A stretch of 64,000 nucleotides of DNA from an uncultured Pelagibacteraceae bacterium (GTDB taxonomy: Bacteria; Pseudomonadota; Alphaproteobacteria; Pelagibacterales; Pelagibacteraceae). Both the position numbers and the translations under genes were made by a program. The notes below the pieces were generated by a model, which was given only the letters and a program-made list of their open reading frames with translations, was not told where the DNA came from and searched no databases. This document shows, piece by piece, positions 1-8,590 of the stretch (positions are counted from its first letter, which is position 1; every line of letters starts with the position of its first letter). The stretch covers positions 1-64,000 of the forward strand of contig CABXYE010000002.1 of NCBI GenBank assembly GCA_902516425.1, written 5' to 3'.

Positions 1-390
1 ATTATTTCTCGACACCCTTTTCCTGGGCCTGGACTAGCAATAAGAATGCCTGGAATTATTACAAAAGATAAAATAAATATTTTAAAAGAAGCTGATCACT
101 ATTTTATTCAAGCTTTGAGAGATAATAATTTATATCATAAAATTTGGCAAGCTTATGCTGCATTACTTCCAGTGAAAACAGTTGGAGTAATGGGTGATAA
201 TAGAACTTATGAATATCTATGTTTGCTTAGAGCAATAACCTCTGAGGATGGTATGACTGCAGATTTTTATGAATTTAAAAAATCATTTATACAAGAAATT
301 TCAAATAAAATAGTGAATAGTATTAGAGGGATTAATAGAGTAGTTTACGACATAACTTCAAAACCACCGAGTACAATTGAATTAGAGTAA
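1..390 (+). CDS. guaA: GMP synthase (glutamine-hydrolysing), C-terminal part
   Basis: This is the 3' end of guaA, cut by the window edge. The frame is open from base 1, so the ORF-track start at 46 is an internal Met. The visible 129 residues begin with [12 protein letters not shown], the conserved motif of the GMP synthase dimerisation domain, and end with the family-typical [13 protein letters not shown] (PPxTIEWE in most homologues). GuaA converts XMP to GMP using glutamine and ATP in purine synthesis. The amidotransferase and ATP-pyrophosphatase domains lie outside the window. The stop codon is immediately followed by the panB ATG. Confidence 0.97.
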   Translation: MISRHPFPGPGLAIRMPGIITKDKINILKEADHYFIQALRDNNLYHKIWQAYAALLPVKTVGVMGDNRTYEYLCLLRAITSEDGMTADFYEFKKSFIQEISNKIVNSIRGINRVVYDITSKPPSTIELE

Positions 391-1170
391 ATGAATAAAA
401 AGATAAAAAAAATTCTTAATAAAAAGAATAAATCAAAAATTATTTGTCTAACAGCATACTCAAAAAATGTTGCCTCCATTTTGGATAAACATTGTGATTT
501 AGTATTGGTTGGAGATTCATTGGGATCAGTTTTGTATAACTTTAAAAGCACTAAACAAGTAACTTTGGAAACTATGATTAATCACTCCAAAAGTGTCAGA
601 CTTGGTATCAAGAAATCATTAATGGTCGTTGATATGCCATATAATACATATCGAAATCCAAGTGAGGCCCTGAAGAATTCAAGGCTAGTTATGAAAGAAA
701 CGAAATGTGATGCTGTCAAATTAGAGGGAGGAAAAAAAATAATTCCCATGGTCAAAAGATTGGTAAAAAATAAAATACCAGTGATGGGGCATGTTGGAAT
801 ATTACCTCAGACAGATAAAAAATTTATCTTTAAAGGAAAGAAACTTTGGGAAAGTAAGAGGTTATTAAATGATACTAAACTTTTAGAAAATGCTGGAGTT
901 TTTTCAATTGTGTTAGAATGTGTAGAAACAAATTTATCAAAGAAAATTTCTAATCATATTAATATCCCAACAATAGGAATTGGTTCCTCAGTTAATTGTG
1001 ATGGTCAAGTTTTAGTAATTGATGATTTAATTGGTTTAAGTCAAAGTAAATTAAAATTTGTAAAAAAATTTGTTGATATTACCAAGACAATTGAAATCGG
1101 GGTAAAAAAATATAAATCAGAGGTATTAAATAAACAGTTTCCAAAAGCTAAACATTCTTTTTTAAAATGA
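391..1170 (+). CDS. panB: 3-methyl-2-oxobutanoate hydroxymethyltransferase
   Basis: PanB adds a hydroxymethyl group from 5,10-methylene-THF to 2-oxoisovalerate, giving ketopantoate, the first committed step to pantothenate and CoA. At 259 aa it has the usual family length. Visible family motifs are LVLVGDSLG (metal and substrate site, about residues 37-45), VVDMPY, KLEGG, MGHVGILPQ and GIGSSVNCDGQVLV. The start directly abuts the guaA stop, and the stop overlaps the next gene (ATGA), so the three genes are probably co-transcribed. No panC is visible here. The family call is secure. Confidence 0.95.
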   Translation: MNKKIKKILNKKNKSKIICLTAYSKNVASILDKHCDLVLVGDSLGSVLYNFKSTKQVTLETMINHSKSVRLGIKKSLMVVDMPYNTYRNPSEALKNSRLVMKETKCDAVKLEGGKKIIPMVKRLVKNKIPVMGHVGILPQTDKKFIFKGKKLWESKRLLNDTKLLENAGVFSIVLECVETNLSKKISNHINIPTIGIGSSVNCDGQVLVIDDLIGLSQSKLKFVKKFVDITKTIEIGVKKYKSEVLNKQFPKAKHSFLK

Positions 1171-1910
1171 AACTGAATAAGATAGAGCCAAAATTTTTAA
1201 AAAACAAAAATTTAAGAATAGGTTTAATTACTCTTGCAAGTGATTTTAGGATTGAAAAAGACTTTAATAATATAATCCATGGAAAGAATATAGATTTATA
1301 TTGCAATAGAATAAATTGTTATAACCCGCTTACAAATGAGACATTAAAAAAAATGGCAGACGATATTCCAGAAGTTACGAAAAATATCCTGCCAGATCAG
1401 GAATTAGATTGTGTGGCATATGGATGTACATCAGGAACTATTGCTTCAGGTTATCAATCAATTGTTGAAAAAGTAAATATAGCTAAACCTAATACAAAAG
1501 TTACAACTCCAATTACATCTGCAATTAATGCCCTTAAATTACTTAAGATAAATAAGGTGTCAATATTTACACCTTATACCGATGAAATTAACCAATCAGT
1601 CATTAATTATTTTAAAAATGAAAAAGTGGAAATTCATGAATTATCTTATTTTGATATAGCTTCCGATTTAGATATAGGTAAAGTTGATCCACAATATTTA
1701 TTTGATGTTTTATGTAAGCAAGATGTTTCAAAAAGTGATGCTTTATTTGTTTCATGCACAGCTTTACCAGTATTGTCAATTATTAAAGATTTAGAAAAGA
1801 AAATTGGAAAGATAGTTTTATCAAGTAATCAGACATTAATATGGGATACACTTAAACAGATAAACTATAATAACAAAGTTGAAGGTTATGGAGAATTGTT
1901 TAACACATAG
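1167..1910 (+). CDS. Asp/Glu racemase superfamily protein, EutA/maleate-isomerase-like
   Basis: A 247-aa member of the Asp/Glu racemase, maleate isomerase and arylmalonate decarboxylase superfamily. The two catalytic-type cysteines are visible as AYGCTSG (C87) and FVSCTAL (C197). The TSGTIASG and TPITSA segments resemble the EutA/maleate isomerase branch rather than classical glutamate racemase MurI. It overlaps panB by 4 nt and is followed 2 nt later by an ectoine-hydrolase-like gene. EutA homologues often sit beside doeA in ectoine catabolic clusters, which suggests, but does not prove, a role there. Maleate isomerase is an alternative. Confidence 0.75.
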   Translation: MKLNKIEPKFLKNKNLRIGLITLASDFRIEKDFNNIIHGKNIDLYCNRINCYNPLTNETLKKMADDIPEVTKNILPDQELDCVAYGCTSGTIASGYQSIVEKVNIAKPNTKVTTPITSAINALKLLKINKVSIFTPYTDEINQSVINYFKNEKVEIHELSYFDIASDLDIGKVDPQYLFDVLCKQDVSKSDALFVSCTALPVLSIIKDLEKKIGKIVLSSNQTLIWDTLKQINYNNKVEGYGELFNT

Positions 1911-1912
1911 TT

Positions 1913-3082
1913 ATGCTTTTTAGTAAAGAGGAATATCAACAAAGACTTTCTAAAGTTAAAAAGATGATGAAAGAAAAAGGTATAGAACTTTTGATTTCTC
2001 ACGATACAAACAATATGAACTACTTGACTGGTTATGATGCTTGGTCTTTTTATTATGCCCAATGTGTAATAATACACGCTAATGCTGATGAGCCAATTTG
2101 CTTTGTTAGAGAACAAGATGCTGGAGGCGCTTATATAAAAACTTATCTTAAAAAAGAGAATATTATTGTTTACGATGAGCATTATATTCATACATGGCCC
2201 AAACATCCTTACGACTATTTAGTAAAAATAATTAAAGATAACAAATGGGATAAGTTATCAATTGGATTGGAAATGGATGCCCATTATTTCACAGCATTTT
2301 GCTATGAAAAAATAAAACAAGGATTACCCAATGCAAAAATAAAAGATTCTGAAAGATTAGTTAATTGGACAAGATTAGTTAAATCTGATGCAGAAATAGG
2401 TTATATGAAATCTGCTGCAAAGATTTCAGAAGTTGGAATGAAGAAAGCTTTCGATGTTATTAAACCAGGAGTCAGACAATGTGATGCTGTTGGTGAAATA
2501 CAAAAAGCACTTTTTTGCGGAACTTCAGAATATGGTGGAGAATACTCCAGTATTGCTACTCTTTTACCTACTGGTGAAGGAACTTCAGCGTCACATTTGA
2601 CTGCTACGCAAGATAAATTTGTTGAGGGTGAGGCCACAATTATTGAATTATCAGGTGTCTATAAAAGATATCATGCTCCGATGGCTCGAACCGTTTTGTT
2701 AGGAAAGCCTGATCAACTAAAAATTGATACAATGAAAAAAACAATAGAGGCACTTCAAGCAGGAATAGATGCAACAAAACCAGGAAATAGAGTTGATGAT
2801 GTTGCACAAGCTTTTTGGAAAATTTTAGATAAATATGGAATAGAAAAAAAGTCTAGAACAGGTTATTCAATTGGGATTGGTTATCCTCCTGACTGGGGAG
2901 AACATACACTCAATATATATAAGGGAGATATGACACTTTTAGAACCAAATATTTGTTTTCATATGATTGCTGTAATGCAATTTGGAGATTGGGGGGTTGA
3001 AGCTTCCGAAGCAATAAGAGTTACAAATAAAGGAGCTGAGCTATTTTGTAATTTTTCAAAAGAGCTTTTTATTAAAAATTAG
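1913..3082 (+). CDS. doeA: Ectoine hydrolase-like M24 (creatinase/prolidase fold) protein
   Basis: A 389-aa pita-bread-fold protein with a creatinase-like N-terminal domain (about 1-160) and an M24 catalytic domain (about 165-385). The usual M24 metal ligands are replaced: where aminopeptidases have D-x-G and SDxTRT, this reads IIELSG (E245) and HAPMART. Lack of the metal site is a trait of the DoeA/EutD ectoine hydrolases, which open the ectoine ring to N-acetyl-diaminobutyrate. The EutA-like gene just upstream supports this. The usual partner deacetylase DoeB/EutE (AstE/AspA family) is not in the window. Creatinase or another M24 activity cannot be excluded. Confidence 0.72.
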   Translation: MLFSKEEYQQRLSKVKKMMKEKGIELLISHDTNNMNYLTGYDAWSFYYAQCVIIHANADEPICFVREQDAGGAYIKTYLKKENIIVYDEHYIHTWPKHPYDYLVKIIKDNKWDKLSIGLEMDAHYFTAFCYEKIKQGLPNAKIKDSERLVNWTRLVKSDAEIGYMKSAAKISEVGMKKAFDVIKPGVRQCDAVGEIQKALFCGTSEYGGEYSSIATLLPTGEGTSASHLTATQDKFVEGEATIIELSGVYKRYHAPMARTVLLGKPDQLKIDTMKKTIEALQAGIDATKPGNRVDDVAQAFWKILDKYGIEKKSRTGYSIGIGYPPDWGEHTLNIYKGDMTLLEPNICFHMIAVMQFGDWGVEASEAIRVTNKGAELFCNFSKELFIKN

Positions 3083-3310
3083 CTTTTGTATTTCAATACT
3101 TATTTTCTCTCAATTAACCAACATTAATTTTCCAGCTTGCTCAGATATGATTAACTCTTTTTCATTTATAAATGACATTGGTCATGGACTATTTAAGTTT
3201 GTTATTTTTTAAAAATGTACTCATTTGTATTAACCTTAGAATAGACTAATAAAAAAATAATAAATAAGAAAAAAATATTTTTAAAAATCTTAAGTTCTTT
3301 TAAAAGCATA
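3083..3310. other. Intergenic region between convergent genes
   Basis: A 228-bp A+T-rich gap between the ends of doeA (plus) and the TPR gene (minus). I see no tRNA, strong terminator hairpin or convincing ORF. A 22-codon minus-strand open frame starting MSFINEKEL is present but unsupported, and could be chance or a gene remnant. Confidence 0.5.
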
Positions 3311-3871
3311 TTAAATCTTTTGATCGCTAATTAATCTTTTTATTATTGGTATCATTTTTTTTGCTGCCTTCATGGTAGGATATATTTTTTGTGCTTCTTG
3401 ATAGCTTCTTAAGGCTGCTTTATAGTTTTTTAGTTCTATCTGATTTAAGCCAAAACCCAATAATGCTCCATAGTGTCGTGGTTCGAGTTGAAGTACTTTT
3501 TCTATGTCTCTAATTGAATCTTCATATTTACCAGAAAGATAAAACGCTGTTGCACGTTTATTCCATGCCTCAGCCCAACTTGAATCTATTGAAATAATTA
3601 ATGAAAAAATCTCAATTGCCTTTATAAAATCTTTCTTAATTATTAGAAGTTCTCCTTGTGCCAACATATCTGTTAATCTAAAACCTTTTCTATCGTTTGA
3701 TGGATGAGTGGACCAAATTTTCCAAATTTTTTTTTCTATATATAAAGCACTATTATGGTCATTAGTTTTGAGTTGATCAAAAAGACTATCTAATTCAACA
3801 TTCTTTTCCATAGCAAAAATATTATTTAAAAAAAAGAAATTTATGATTATTACGAAAATTATTTTATTCAT
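3311..3871 (-). CDS. Exported TPR-repeat protein
   Basis: A 186-aa protein with an N-terminal signal peptide (hydrophobic core at about residues 3-18, ending NIFA, then MEKN). It has about three tetratricopeptide repeats over roughly 70-180, with the pattern W/A-x2-LG/A-Y-x8-A-x3-L visible in AEAWNKRATAFYLSGKYEDS and ALLGFGLNQIELKNYKAAL. TPR arrays mediate protein-protein contacts, so a periplasmic scaffold role is likely and the partner is unknown. It is transcribed alone, divergently from the polyamine-type transporter genes. Confidence 0.75.
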   Translation of the reverse strand: MNKIIFVIIINFFFLNNIFAMEKNVELDSLFDQLKTNDHNSALYIEKKIWKIWSTHPSNDRKGFRLTDMLAQGELLIIKKDFIKAIEIFSLIISIDSSWAEAWNKRATAFYLSGKYEDSIRDIEKVLQLEPRHYGALLGFGLNQIELKNYKAALRSYQEAQKIYPTMKAAKKMIPIIKRLISDQKI

Positions 3872-4100
3872 CTAGTTTAATCATAGATAATTAAAATTAT
3901 TTGACTATCTTATTTTTAAAATATTTTAAAACAATTAAATCAACTTTTAAGTTTATTTTAGACTTACTATTATTACCTTGAAATCGTTTTATTCAATTAG
4001 ATCAATAATATTTAGCTAATCGAGGAGTTAAAATAGTATTAATAAGACTTGAAATTAATTCATGCAAATGTTTTAAATTGAAATATTCTATTAAAAAATT
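3872..4100 (+). promoter_or_regulatory. Divergent intergenic region upstream of the potA-like gene
   Basis: A 229-bp A+T-rich gap holding the start regions of the TPR gene (minus) and the transporter ATPase (plus). A Shine-Dalgarno-like GAGGAG at about 4022-4027 is roughly 75 nt from the annotated potA start and has no good start codon near it. The -35/-10 elements are too degenerate here to call. Its promoter role is inferred from position only. Confidence 0.35.
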
Positions 4101-5186
4101 ATGAGTATCAAAGAATTTGTGAAATTTGATAAAGTTGACAAAAGTTATGATGGTGAGGTTCTCGTAGTTAAAAACCTTAATCTTGATATTTCTAAAGGTG
4201 AATTTTTAACAATGCTAGGACCTTCAGGGTCAGGTAAGACAACATGTTTAATGATGTTGGCTGGTTTTGAAACACCAACTAATGGAGAAATATATCTTGA
4301 AGGTCAGCCTATAAGCAACATTCCACCTAACAAAAGAGGTATTGGAATGGTTTTTCAAAATTATGCATTATTCCCTCACATGACCGTAAAAGAAAACTTA
4401 ATGTTTCCACTAGAGGTAAGAAAAGTAGAAGCAAATGAAATAGAAAAAAAGGTTAAAACAGCTTTAGACATGGTTGAATTAGGTGAGTTTGGTAATCGAA
4501 TGCCTTTACAATTGTCAGGAGGTCAACAACAGCGAGTTGCTCTTGCTAGAGCCCTAGTGTTTGAACCTAGACTGGTTCTAATGGATGAGCCATTGGGCGC
4601 TTTGGATAAAAATTTAAGAGAACAAATGCAATATGAAATTAAACATATTCATGAGAATATTGGCATCACAGTTGTTTATGTGACACATGATCAAAGTGAG
4701 GCATTAACAATGTCCAATAGAATAGCAGTATTTAACGAGGGAAAAATTCAACAAATATCATCGCCAGATGTTTTATACGAAAAACCTAATAGCTCATTTG
4801 TCGCTCAGTTTATAGGAGAAAATAATCAGCTCAATGGAAAGGTTACTTCGATTAATGGTGAAACATGCGTAGTTGAAACAGATACAGGAGAAAATATTAA
4901 TGCATTAAAAATAAATATTAATAAAGTAGGAGATAATTCTTTAATATCACTAAGACCTGAAAGAGTTTACATAAATTCTAAGGAAAAGTTTGATAATAAT
5001 TTTGATGCAGTAGTAAAAGAATTAATTTATTTAGGTGACCATATAAGGACAAGATTGGAAATTTGTGGCAATGATCAATTTATTGTTAAAGTACCAAATT
5101 CGCACATAGGCCTAAAATTGTCGGAAGGCAGTTCAGTAAAACTGTCATGGAAAACTGAGGATTCTAGAGCATTAGAAGCAAGGTAA
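4101..5186 (+). CDS. potA: Polyamine-type ABC transporter ATP-binding protein
   Basis: The 361-aa cytoplasmic ATPase of a PotABCD-type importer. Walker A is GPSGSGKTT (40-48), the Q-loop is in VFQNYALFPH, the signature is LSGGQ (138-142), Walker B is LVLMDEP (158-164), and an H-loop His lies in VTHDQSEA. The C-terminal third (about 240-355) is a TOBE/MOP-like regulatory domain (ISLRPERV), as in PotA, FbpC and MalK. The binding protein follows after about 105 bp and two permeases complete the system. The substrate cannot be read from the ATPase. Confidence 0.92.
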   Translation: MSIKEFVKFDKVDKSYDGEVLVVKNLNLDISKGEFLTMLGPSGSGKTTCLMMLAGFETPTNGEIYLEGQPISNIPPNKRGIGMVFQNYALFPHMTVKENLMFPLEVRKVEANEIEKKVKTALDMVELGEFGNRMPLQLSGGQQQRVALARALVFEPRLVLMDEPLGALDKNLREQMQYEIKHIHENIGITVVYVTHDQSEALTMSNRIAVFNEGKIQQISSPDVLYEKPNSSFVAQFIGENNQLNGKVTSINGETCVVETDTGENINALKININKVGDNSLISLRPERVYINSKEKFDNNFDAVVKELIYLGDHIRTRLEICGNDQFIVKVPNSHIGLKLSEGSSVKLSWKTEDSRALEAR

Positions 5187-5221
5187 CTTTATTAAATAAA
5201 TCAATTTCAAAAAAAAAGGTT

Positions 5222-5250
5222 TTGTAGTCAGCAGTTAGATATGGTTTAAT
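5222..5250 (+). promoter_or_regulatory. Possible sigma70-type promoter for the binding-protein gene
   Basis: TTGTAG (5222-5227) and TTTAAT (5245-5250) are separated by 17 bp, with predicted initiation near 5257, about 35 nt upstream of the binding-protein start. An extra promoter here would let the binding protein be made above the level of the ATPase. In A+T-rich DNA such matches are common by chance. Confidence 0.3.
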
Positions 5251-5291
5251 ATCTTTATAAAAACTTAAGTTTAACAAAAACGAGGAGAAAT

Positions 5292-6341
5292 ATGATTAAG
5301 AAAATAAAAATAGCTTTCTTTTCATTGTTGTCTTTAGCGGTGGTATCTTCTGCATATGCAGATCTTACTTTTGTATCTTGGGGTGGAGCTTATACTGCTG
5401 CACAACAAAAAGGTTATATCAACAATTGGAGTGGGAAAGTAAACGTTGAGAACTACAACGGTGGTTTAGGAGAAGTTAAGGCACAAGTTGAGTCTGGCAA
5501 TGTAACTTGGGACGTAGTAGATATCCTACCTGACCAAGGAGTTACAGGATGTGACGAAGGTTTATTCGTCAAGTTAGATCAAAGCGAGTTCATAGATGAT
5601 ATGATCGCAGGTCCTGTATCTGAGTGTGTTGCACCTCAAATTTTTTGGGCATACACAGCATTTTATAGCAAAAGCGCGTTTCCTGGAAAAAAACCAAAAA
5701 CAATCAAAGATTTCTTTGATGTTAAGAAGTTCCCTGGAAAAAGAGCTATTCATACTTGGGCTAATGCTACAATCGAGATGGCTTTAGTTGCTGATGGTGT
5801 AAAAAAAAAAGATGTATATAAAGTTATGAGTACTCAAGAGGGTATCGATAGAGCATTTGCTAAACTTGATACAATTAAAGATCATGTAATCTTTTGGTCT
5901 GCTGGTGCGAAACCTTTGGAAATGATATCAAGTGGTGAAGCTGTAATGGCATTAGCATACAATGGAAGAATTGGAGCTGCCATTTTAACGGATGGAAAAG
6001 ATTTTGATTACATCTGGGATGCTACTGTTCTTGAACAAGAATATTTAGCAATTCCAAGAGGATCTAAAAACGAGGCTGAAGCAAGAAAATTTGTGGCTTA
6101 TGCTTCATCTCCTGAGTCTCTTGCTGGTGTAACAAAACACATTACTTATGCTCCTATGAGAAAATCTGCCCTTAAAGTTGTGCAAAAGGGTGAGCCATGG
6201 TTCCATAACGGTGTAGATGTATTACCTCACGTACCAACTAGCAAAAAAATCATTAAAAAAGCAATTATCGCTGATCCAATGTGGTGGGCTGATAATGGAG
6301 CTGAAGTTAGTGAAAGATTTGGAGCGTGGAAAGGTAACTAA
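5292..6341 (+). CDS. potD: Polyamine-type ABC transporter periplasmic binding protein
   Basis: A 349-aa PotD/PotF-like solute-binding protein. The signal peptide spans about residues 1-23 (KIAFFSLLSLAVV, cleavage after SAYA). The mature protein starts DLTFVSWGGAYT, the conserved first strand of this family, and has the family's VWDVVDIL-type and KAIIADPMWW segments. A strong Shine-Dalgarno (GAGGAG) precedes the ATG. The neighbouring ureohydrolase and aldehyde dehydrogenase suggest polyamines, agmatine or guanidino compounds as ligands, which is inference. A stem-loop follows the stop codon. Confidence 0.9.
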   Translation: MIKKIKIAFFSLLSLAVVSSAYADLTFVSWGGAYTAAQQKGYINNWSGKVNVENYNGGLGEVKAQVESGNVTWDVVDILPDQGVTGCDEGLFVKLDQSEFIDDMIAGPVSECVAPQIFWAYTAFYSKSAFPGKKPKTIKDFFDVKKFPGKRAIHTWANATIEMALVADGVKKKDVYKVMSTQEGIDRAFAKLDTIKDHVIFWSAGAKPLEMISSGEAVMALAYNGRIGAAILTDGKDFDYIWDATVLEQEYLAIPRGSKNEAEARKFVAYASSPESLAGVTKHITYAPMRKSALKVVQKGEPWFHNGVDVLPHVPTSKKIIKKAIIADPMWWADNGAEVSERFGAWKGN

Positions 6342-6366
6342 TTAATTAGTTATTTTTCATCAATTT

Positions 6367-6399
6367 AAAAAGGCGAGATGTTGATCTCGCCTTTTTTTT
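6367..6399 (+). terminator. Intrinsic terminator or attenuator after the binding-protein gene
   Basis: The perfect stem AGGCGAGAT (6371-6379) and ATCTCGCCT (6384-6392) encloses a GTTG loop. It is extended by flanking A:T pairs and followed by a run of T. It lies 25 nt after the binding-protein stop and about 20 nt before the permease start, so it probably reduces, rather than ends, transcription into the permeases and protects the upstream message. Confidence 0.85.
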
Positions 6400-6417
6400 A
6401 TTTTAAATTACTTAAAT

Positions 6418-7677
6418 ATGAGTGAAATAACAAATTCTGGAATTTTAACCACTGACGGTATTCCACTTAAAGAAAGTTTAAAAAAAGCAGAGAGGAAGAA
6501 TAAAATTAGAGCTCTATTATTAGTAGCACCATTATTACTATTTATTTTTTTTACTTTTGTAATGCCAATAGGAAGCATGCTTACGAGAAGCACAGATGAT
6601 AGCTATATAAACAACGTATTTCCTAAGACATTTAAGGTTTATCAAAAATGGGATAGGGTTGGCTTACCTTCAGAAGAGATTTATGCCACCATGTTTCTCG
6701 AGGTAAAGCAAGCTTCTGGATTTGAAATAGGTAAGGCAAGTACTCGAATGAATTATGCTAAATCTGGTTGGAAAAGCATGATTAAAAAATCAAAAAGAAA
6801 ATTTAAAAAAATAAGTGAAAATGATGGTCCTTTTAAAGATAAAATGATTGAAGTCGATAAAAAATGGGGGGACCCAGAGTATTGGCTTGCGCTTGGCGTT
6901 ATGGTTGATCCAACTACTTATGAGTATTATCTTAATTCTTTTGATAAAAAATATGACTCTGAAAAAAACATCATTGATCAGCCAGAGGAAAGAAGAATAT
7001 ATACAAAGACATGGATAAAAACATTCAAAGTGAGTATTCTTGTAACATTCTTTTGTTTGATGTTGGGGTATCCAATCTCATACTTGTTAGCTACTCTACC
7101 ATTAAAATACAGTAACTTGTTGATGATATGTGTTTTATTGCCCTTTTGGACCTCGCTACTTGTTAGAATAGTTGTTTGGATGGTTATTTTGCAACAAAAA
7201 GGAGTTTTTAATAATTTTATGGTTATATCTGGTTTAATCGCAGACGAAAATCGATGGCAATTAATGTACAATCAGACAGGCACTATAATAGTAATGACAC
7301 AAATTCTTCTACCGTTTATGGTTTTGCCTCTTTACAGTGTTATGAAAACTATTTCACCAAATTATATGAGAGCAGCACTTAATTTAGGAGCTTCACCCTT
7401 ACATGCATTTTGGAAAATTTATATGCCAAATTCAGTTCCAGGCATTAGTGCAGGCGGAATGTTAGTATTCGTTATTGCAATTGGATATTTTATTACTCCG
7501 GAATTGGTAGGTGGTAAAGATGGTCAAATGATAGGAAATTGGATAGGTTATCATCTAAAAACTACTTTAAATTGGGGTCTTTCAGCAGCTCTTGGAGGAA
7601 TTCTTTTAGTAATAATGACCGTGCTTTATTGGATTTACAATAAATTAGTTGGAATTGAAAATATTAAACTTGGATAA
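6418..7677 (+). CDS. potB: Polyamine-type ABC transporter permease 1
   Basis: A 419-aa inner-membrane permease with about six transmembrane segments. The first is at about 31-55, and the rest are grouped after residue 200. The EAA-type loop is LGASPLHAFWKIYMP. It is longer than E. coli PotB (about 275 aa) because about 140 mostly charged residues, probably periplasmic, separate the first and second membrane segments. It follows a terminator-like hairpin and precedes the second permease by 3 nt, so the two are translated together. Confidence 0.88.
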   Translation: MSEITNSGILTTDGIPLKESLKKAERKNKIRALLLVAPLLLFIFFTFVMPIGSMLTRSTDDSYINNVFPKTFKVYQKWDRVGLPSEEIYATMFLEVKQASGFEIGKASTRMNYAKSGWKSMIKKSKRKFKKISENDGPFKDKMIEVDKKWGDPEYWLALGVMVDPTTYEYYLNSFDKKYDSEKNIIDQPEERRIYTKTWIKTFKVSILVTFFCLMLGYPISYLLATLPLKYSNLLMICVLLPFWTSLLVRIVVWMVILQQKGVFNNFMVISGLIADENRWQLMYNQTGTIIVMTQILLPFMVLPLYSVMKTISPNYMRAALNLGASPLHAFWKIYMPNSVPGISAGGMLVFVIAIGYFITPELVGGKDGQMIGNWIGYHLKTTLNWGLSAALGGILLVIMTVLYWIYNKLVGIENIKLG

Positions 7678-7680
7678 AAC

Positions 7681-8562
7681 GTGAATTTACCTAAATACGC
7701 AACAACAGGTCAAAGAATAGGCTACTACTCATTTATGACTTATTGTGGTTTAGTTTTTTTCTTTTTGATCGCTCCAATATTTATTGTTTTACCTCTATCT
7801 TTTAGCTCTTCATCTTTTTTTGAATTCACCCCAGAGTTTATGAGGTTTGAACCTGAGGCTTATTCACTAAAATGGTACAAGCAAATGTTAGGCATTTGTG
7901 GAGTAGATGTGACAACTGTTTGTACTAATAAATGGATGCTTGGTGTCAGGAATAGTTTTATCGTTGGAATCGCTTCAACAATTCTAGCAACAAGTCTAGG
8001 AACTATTGCAGCTTTAGGATTAAGTAGACCTCACATGCCTTTCAAAGCTTTGATTATGGCAATTTTGATATCACCAATGATTGTCCCTTTAATTATTACT
8101 GCAGCGGGAATGTTTTTTTTCTATTCGCAATTAGGTTTAACACATACATTCACGGGTTTAATTCTTGCACATACTGCTTTAGGAACTCCTTTTGTGGTAA
8201 TTACAGTAACAGCCACATTAACTGGATTTGATACAAATTTAATAAGAGCGTCGCAAAGTTTAGGCGCCGATACATTAAGAACTTTCTTTAAAGTTATAAT
8301 GCCATTAATCCTACCTGGGGTAATTTCTGGAGCTTTGTTTGCATTCATAACGTCATTTGATGAGGTTGTAGTTGTTCTTTTTATAGGTAGCGTTGAACAA
8401 ATAACTATACCAAAACAAATGTGGGCAGGATTGAGACAGGAAATAAGTCCAGTAATTTTATCAATGGCGACCTGCTTAGTTCTATTATCAATTGCATTGT
8501 TGACAACAGTGGAGCTTTTGAGAAGAAGAAGTGAGAGGTTAAGGGGAATTAAATCTCAATAA
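7681..8562 (+). CDS. potC: Polyamine-type ABC transporter permease 2
   Basis: A 293-aa inner-membrane permease with about six transmembrane helices and a BPD-type EAA motif, LGADTLRTFFKVIMP, which contacts the ATPase. The start is GTG at 7681, 3 nt after the stop of permease 1. The first periplasmic loop carries an unusual cysteine pair (GICGVDVTTVC). It closes the potADBC-like set and is followed 28 nt later by the beta-oxidation fusion gene. Confidence 0.88.
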   Translation: MNLPKYATTGQRIGYYSFMTYCGLVFFFLIAPIFIVLPLSFSSSSFFEFTPEFMRFEPEAYSLKWYKQMLGICGVDVTTVCTNKWMLGVRNSFIVGIASTILATSLGTIAALGLSRPHMPFKALIMAILISPMIVPLIITAAGMFFFYSQLGLTHTFTGLILAHTALGTPFVVITVTATLTGFDTNLIRASQSLGADTLRTFFKVIMPLILPGVISGALFAFITSFDEVVVVLFIGSVEQITIPKQMWAGLRQEISPVILSMATCLVLLSIALLTTVELLRRRSERLRGIKSQ

Positions 8563-8590
8563 AAATATCATTTATAATTTTTCAAAACAT

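Noticed and set aside
46-390. ORF-track start of guaA at 46
   Set aside because: The frame is open to base 1 and codes conserved GuaA residues upstream, so this Met is internal to a truncated gene.
1886-2206. 106-aa minus-strand ORF over the EutA-like/doeA-like junction
   Set aside because: Overlaps two real plus-strand genes and shows no recognisable features beyond A+T-driven hydrophobicity.
3083-3310. 22-codon minus-strand frame MSFINEKEL... as a gene or gene remnant
   Set aside because: Too short, no ribosome binding site or context, and expected by chance in A+T-rich DNA.
4022-4103. Possible leader peptide after GAGGAG upstream of potA, ending in a TGA that overlaps the potA ATG
   Set aside because: The only start at a suitable distance is ATA, so there is no acceptable start codon and no supporting motif.
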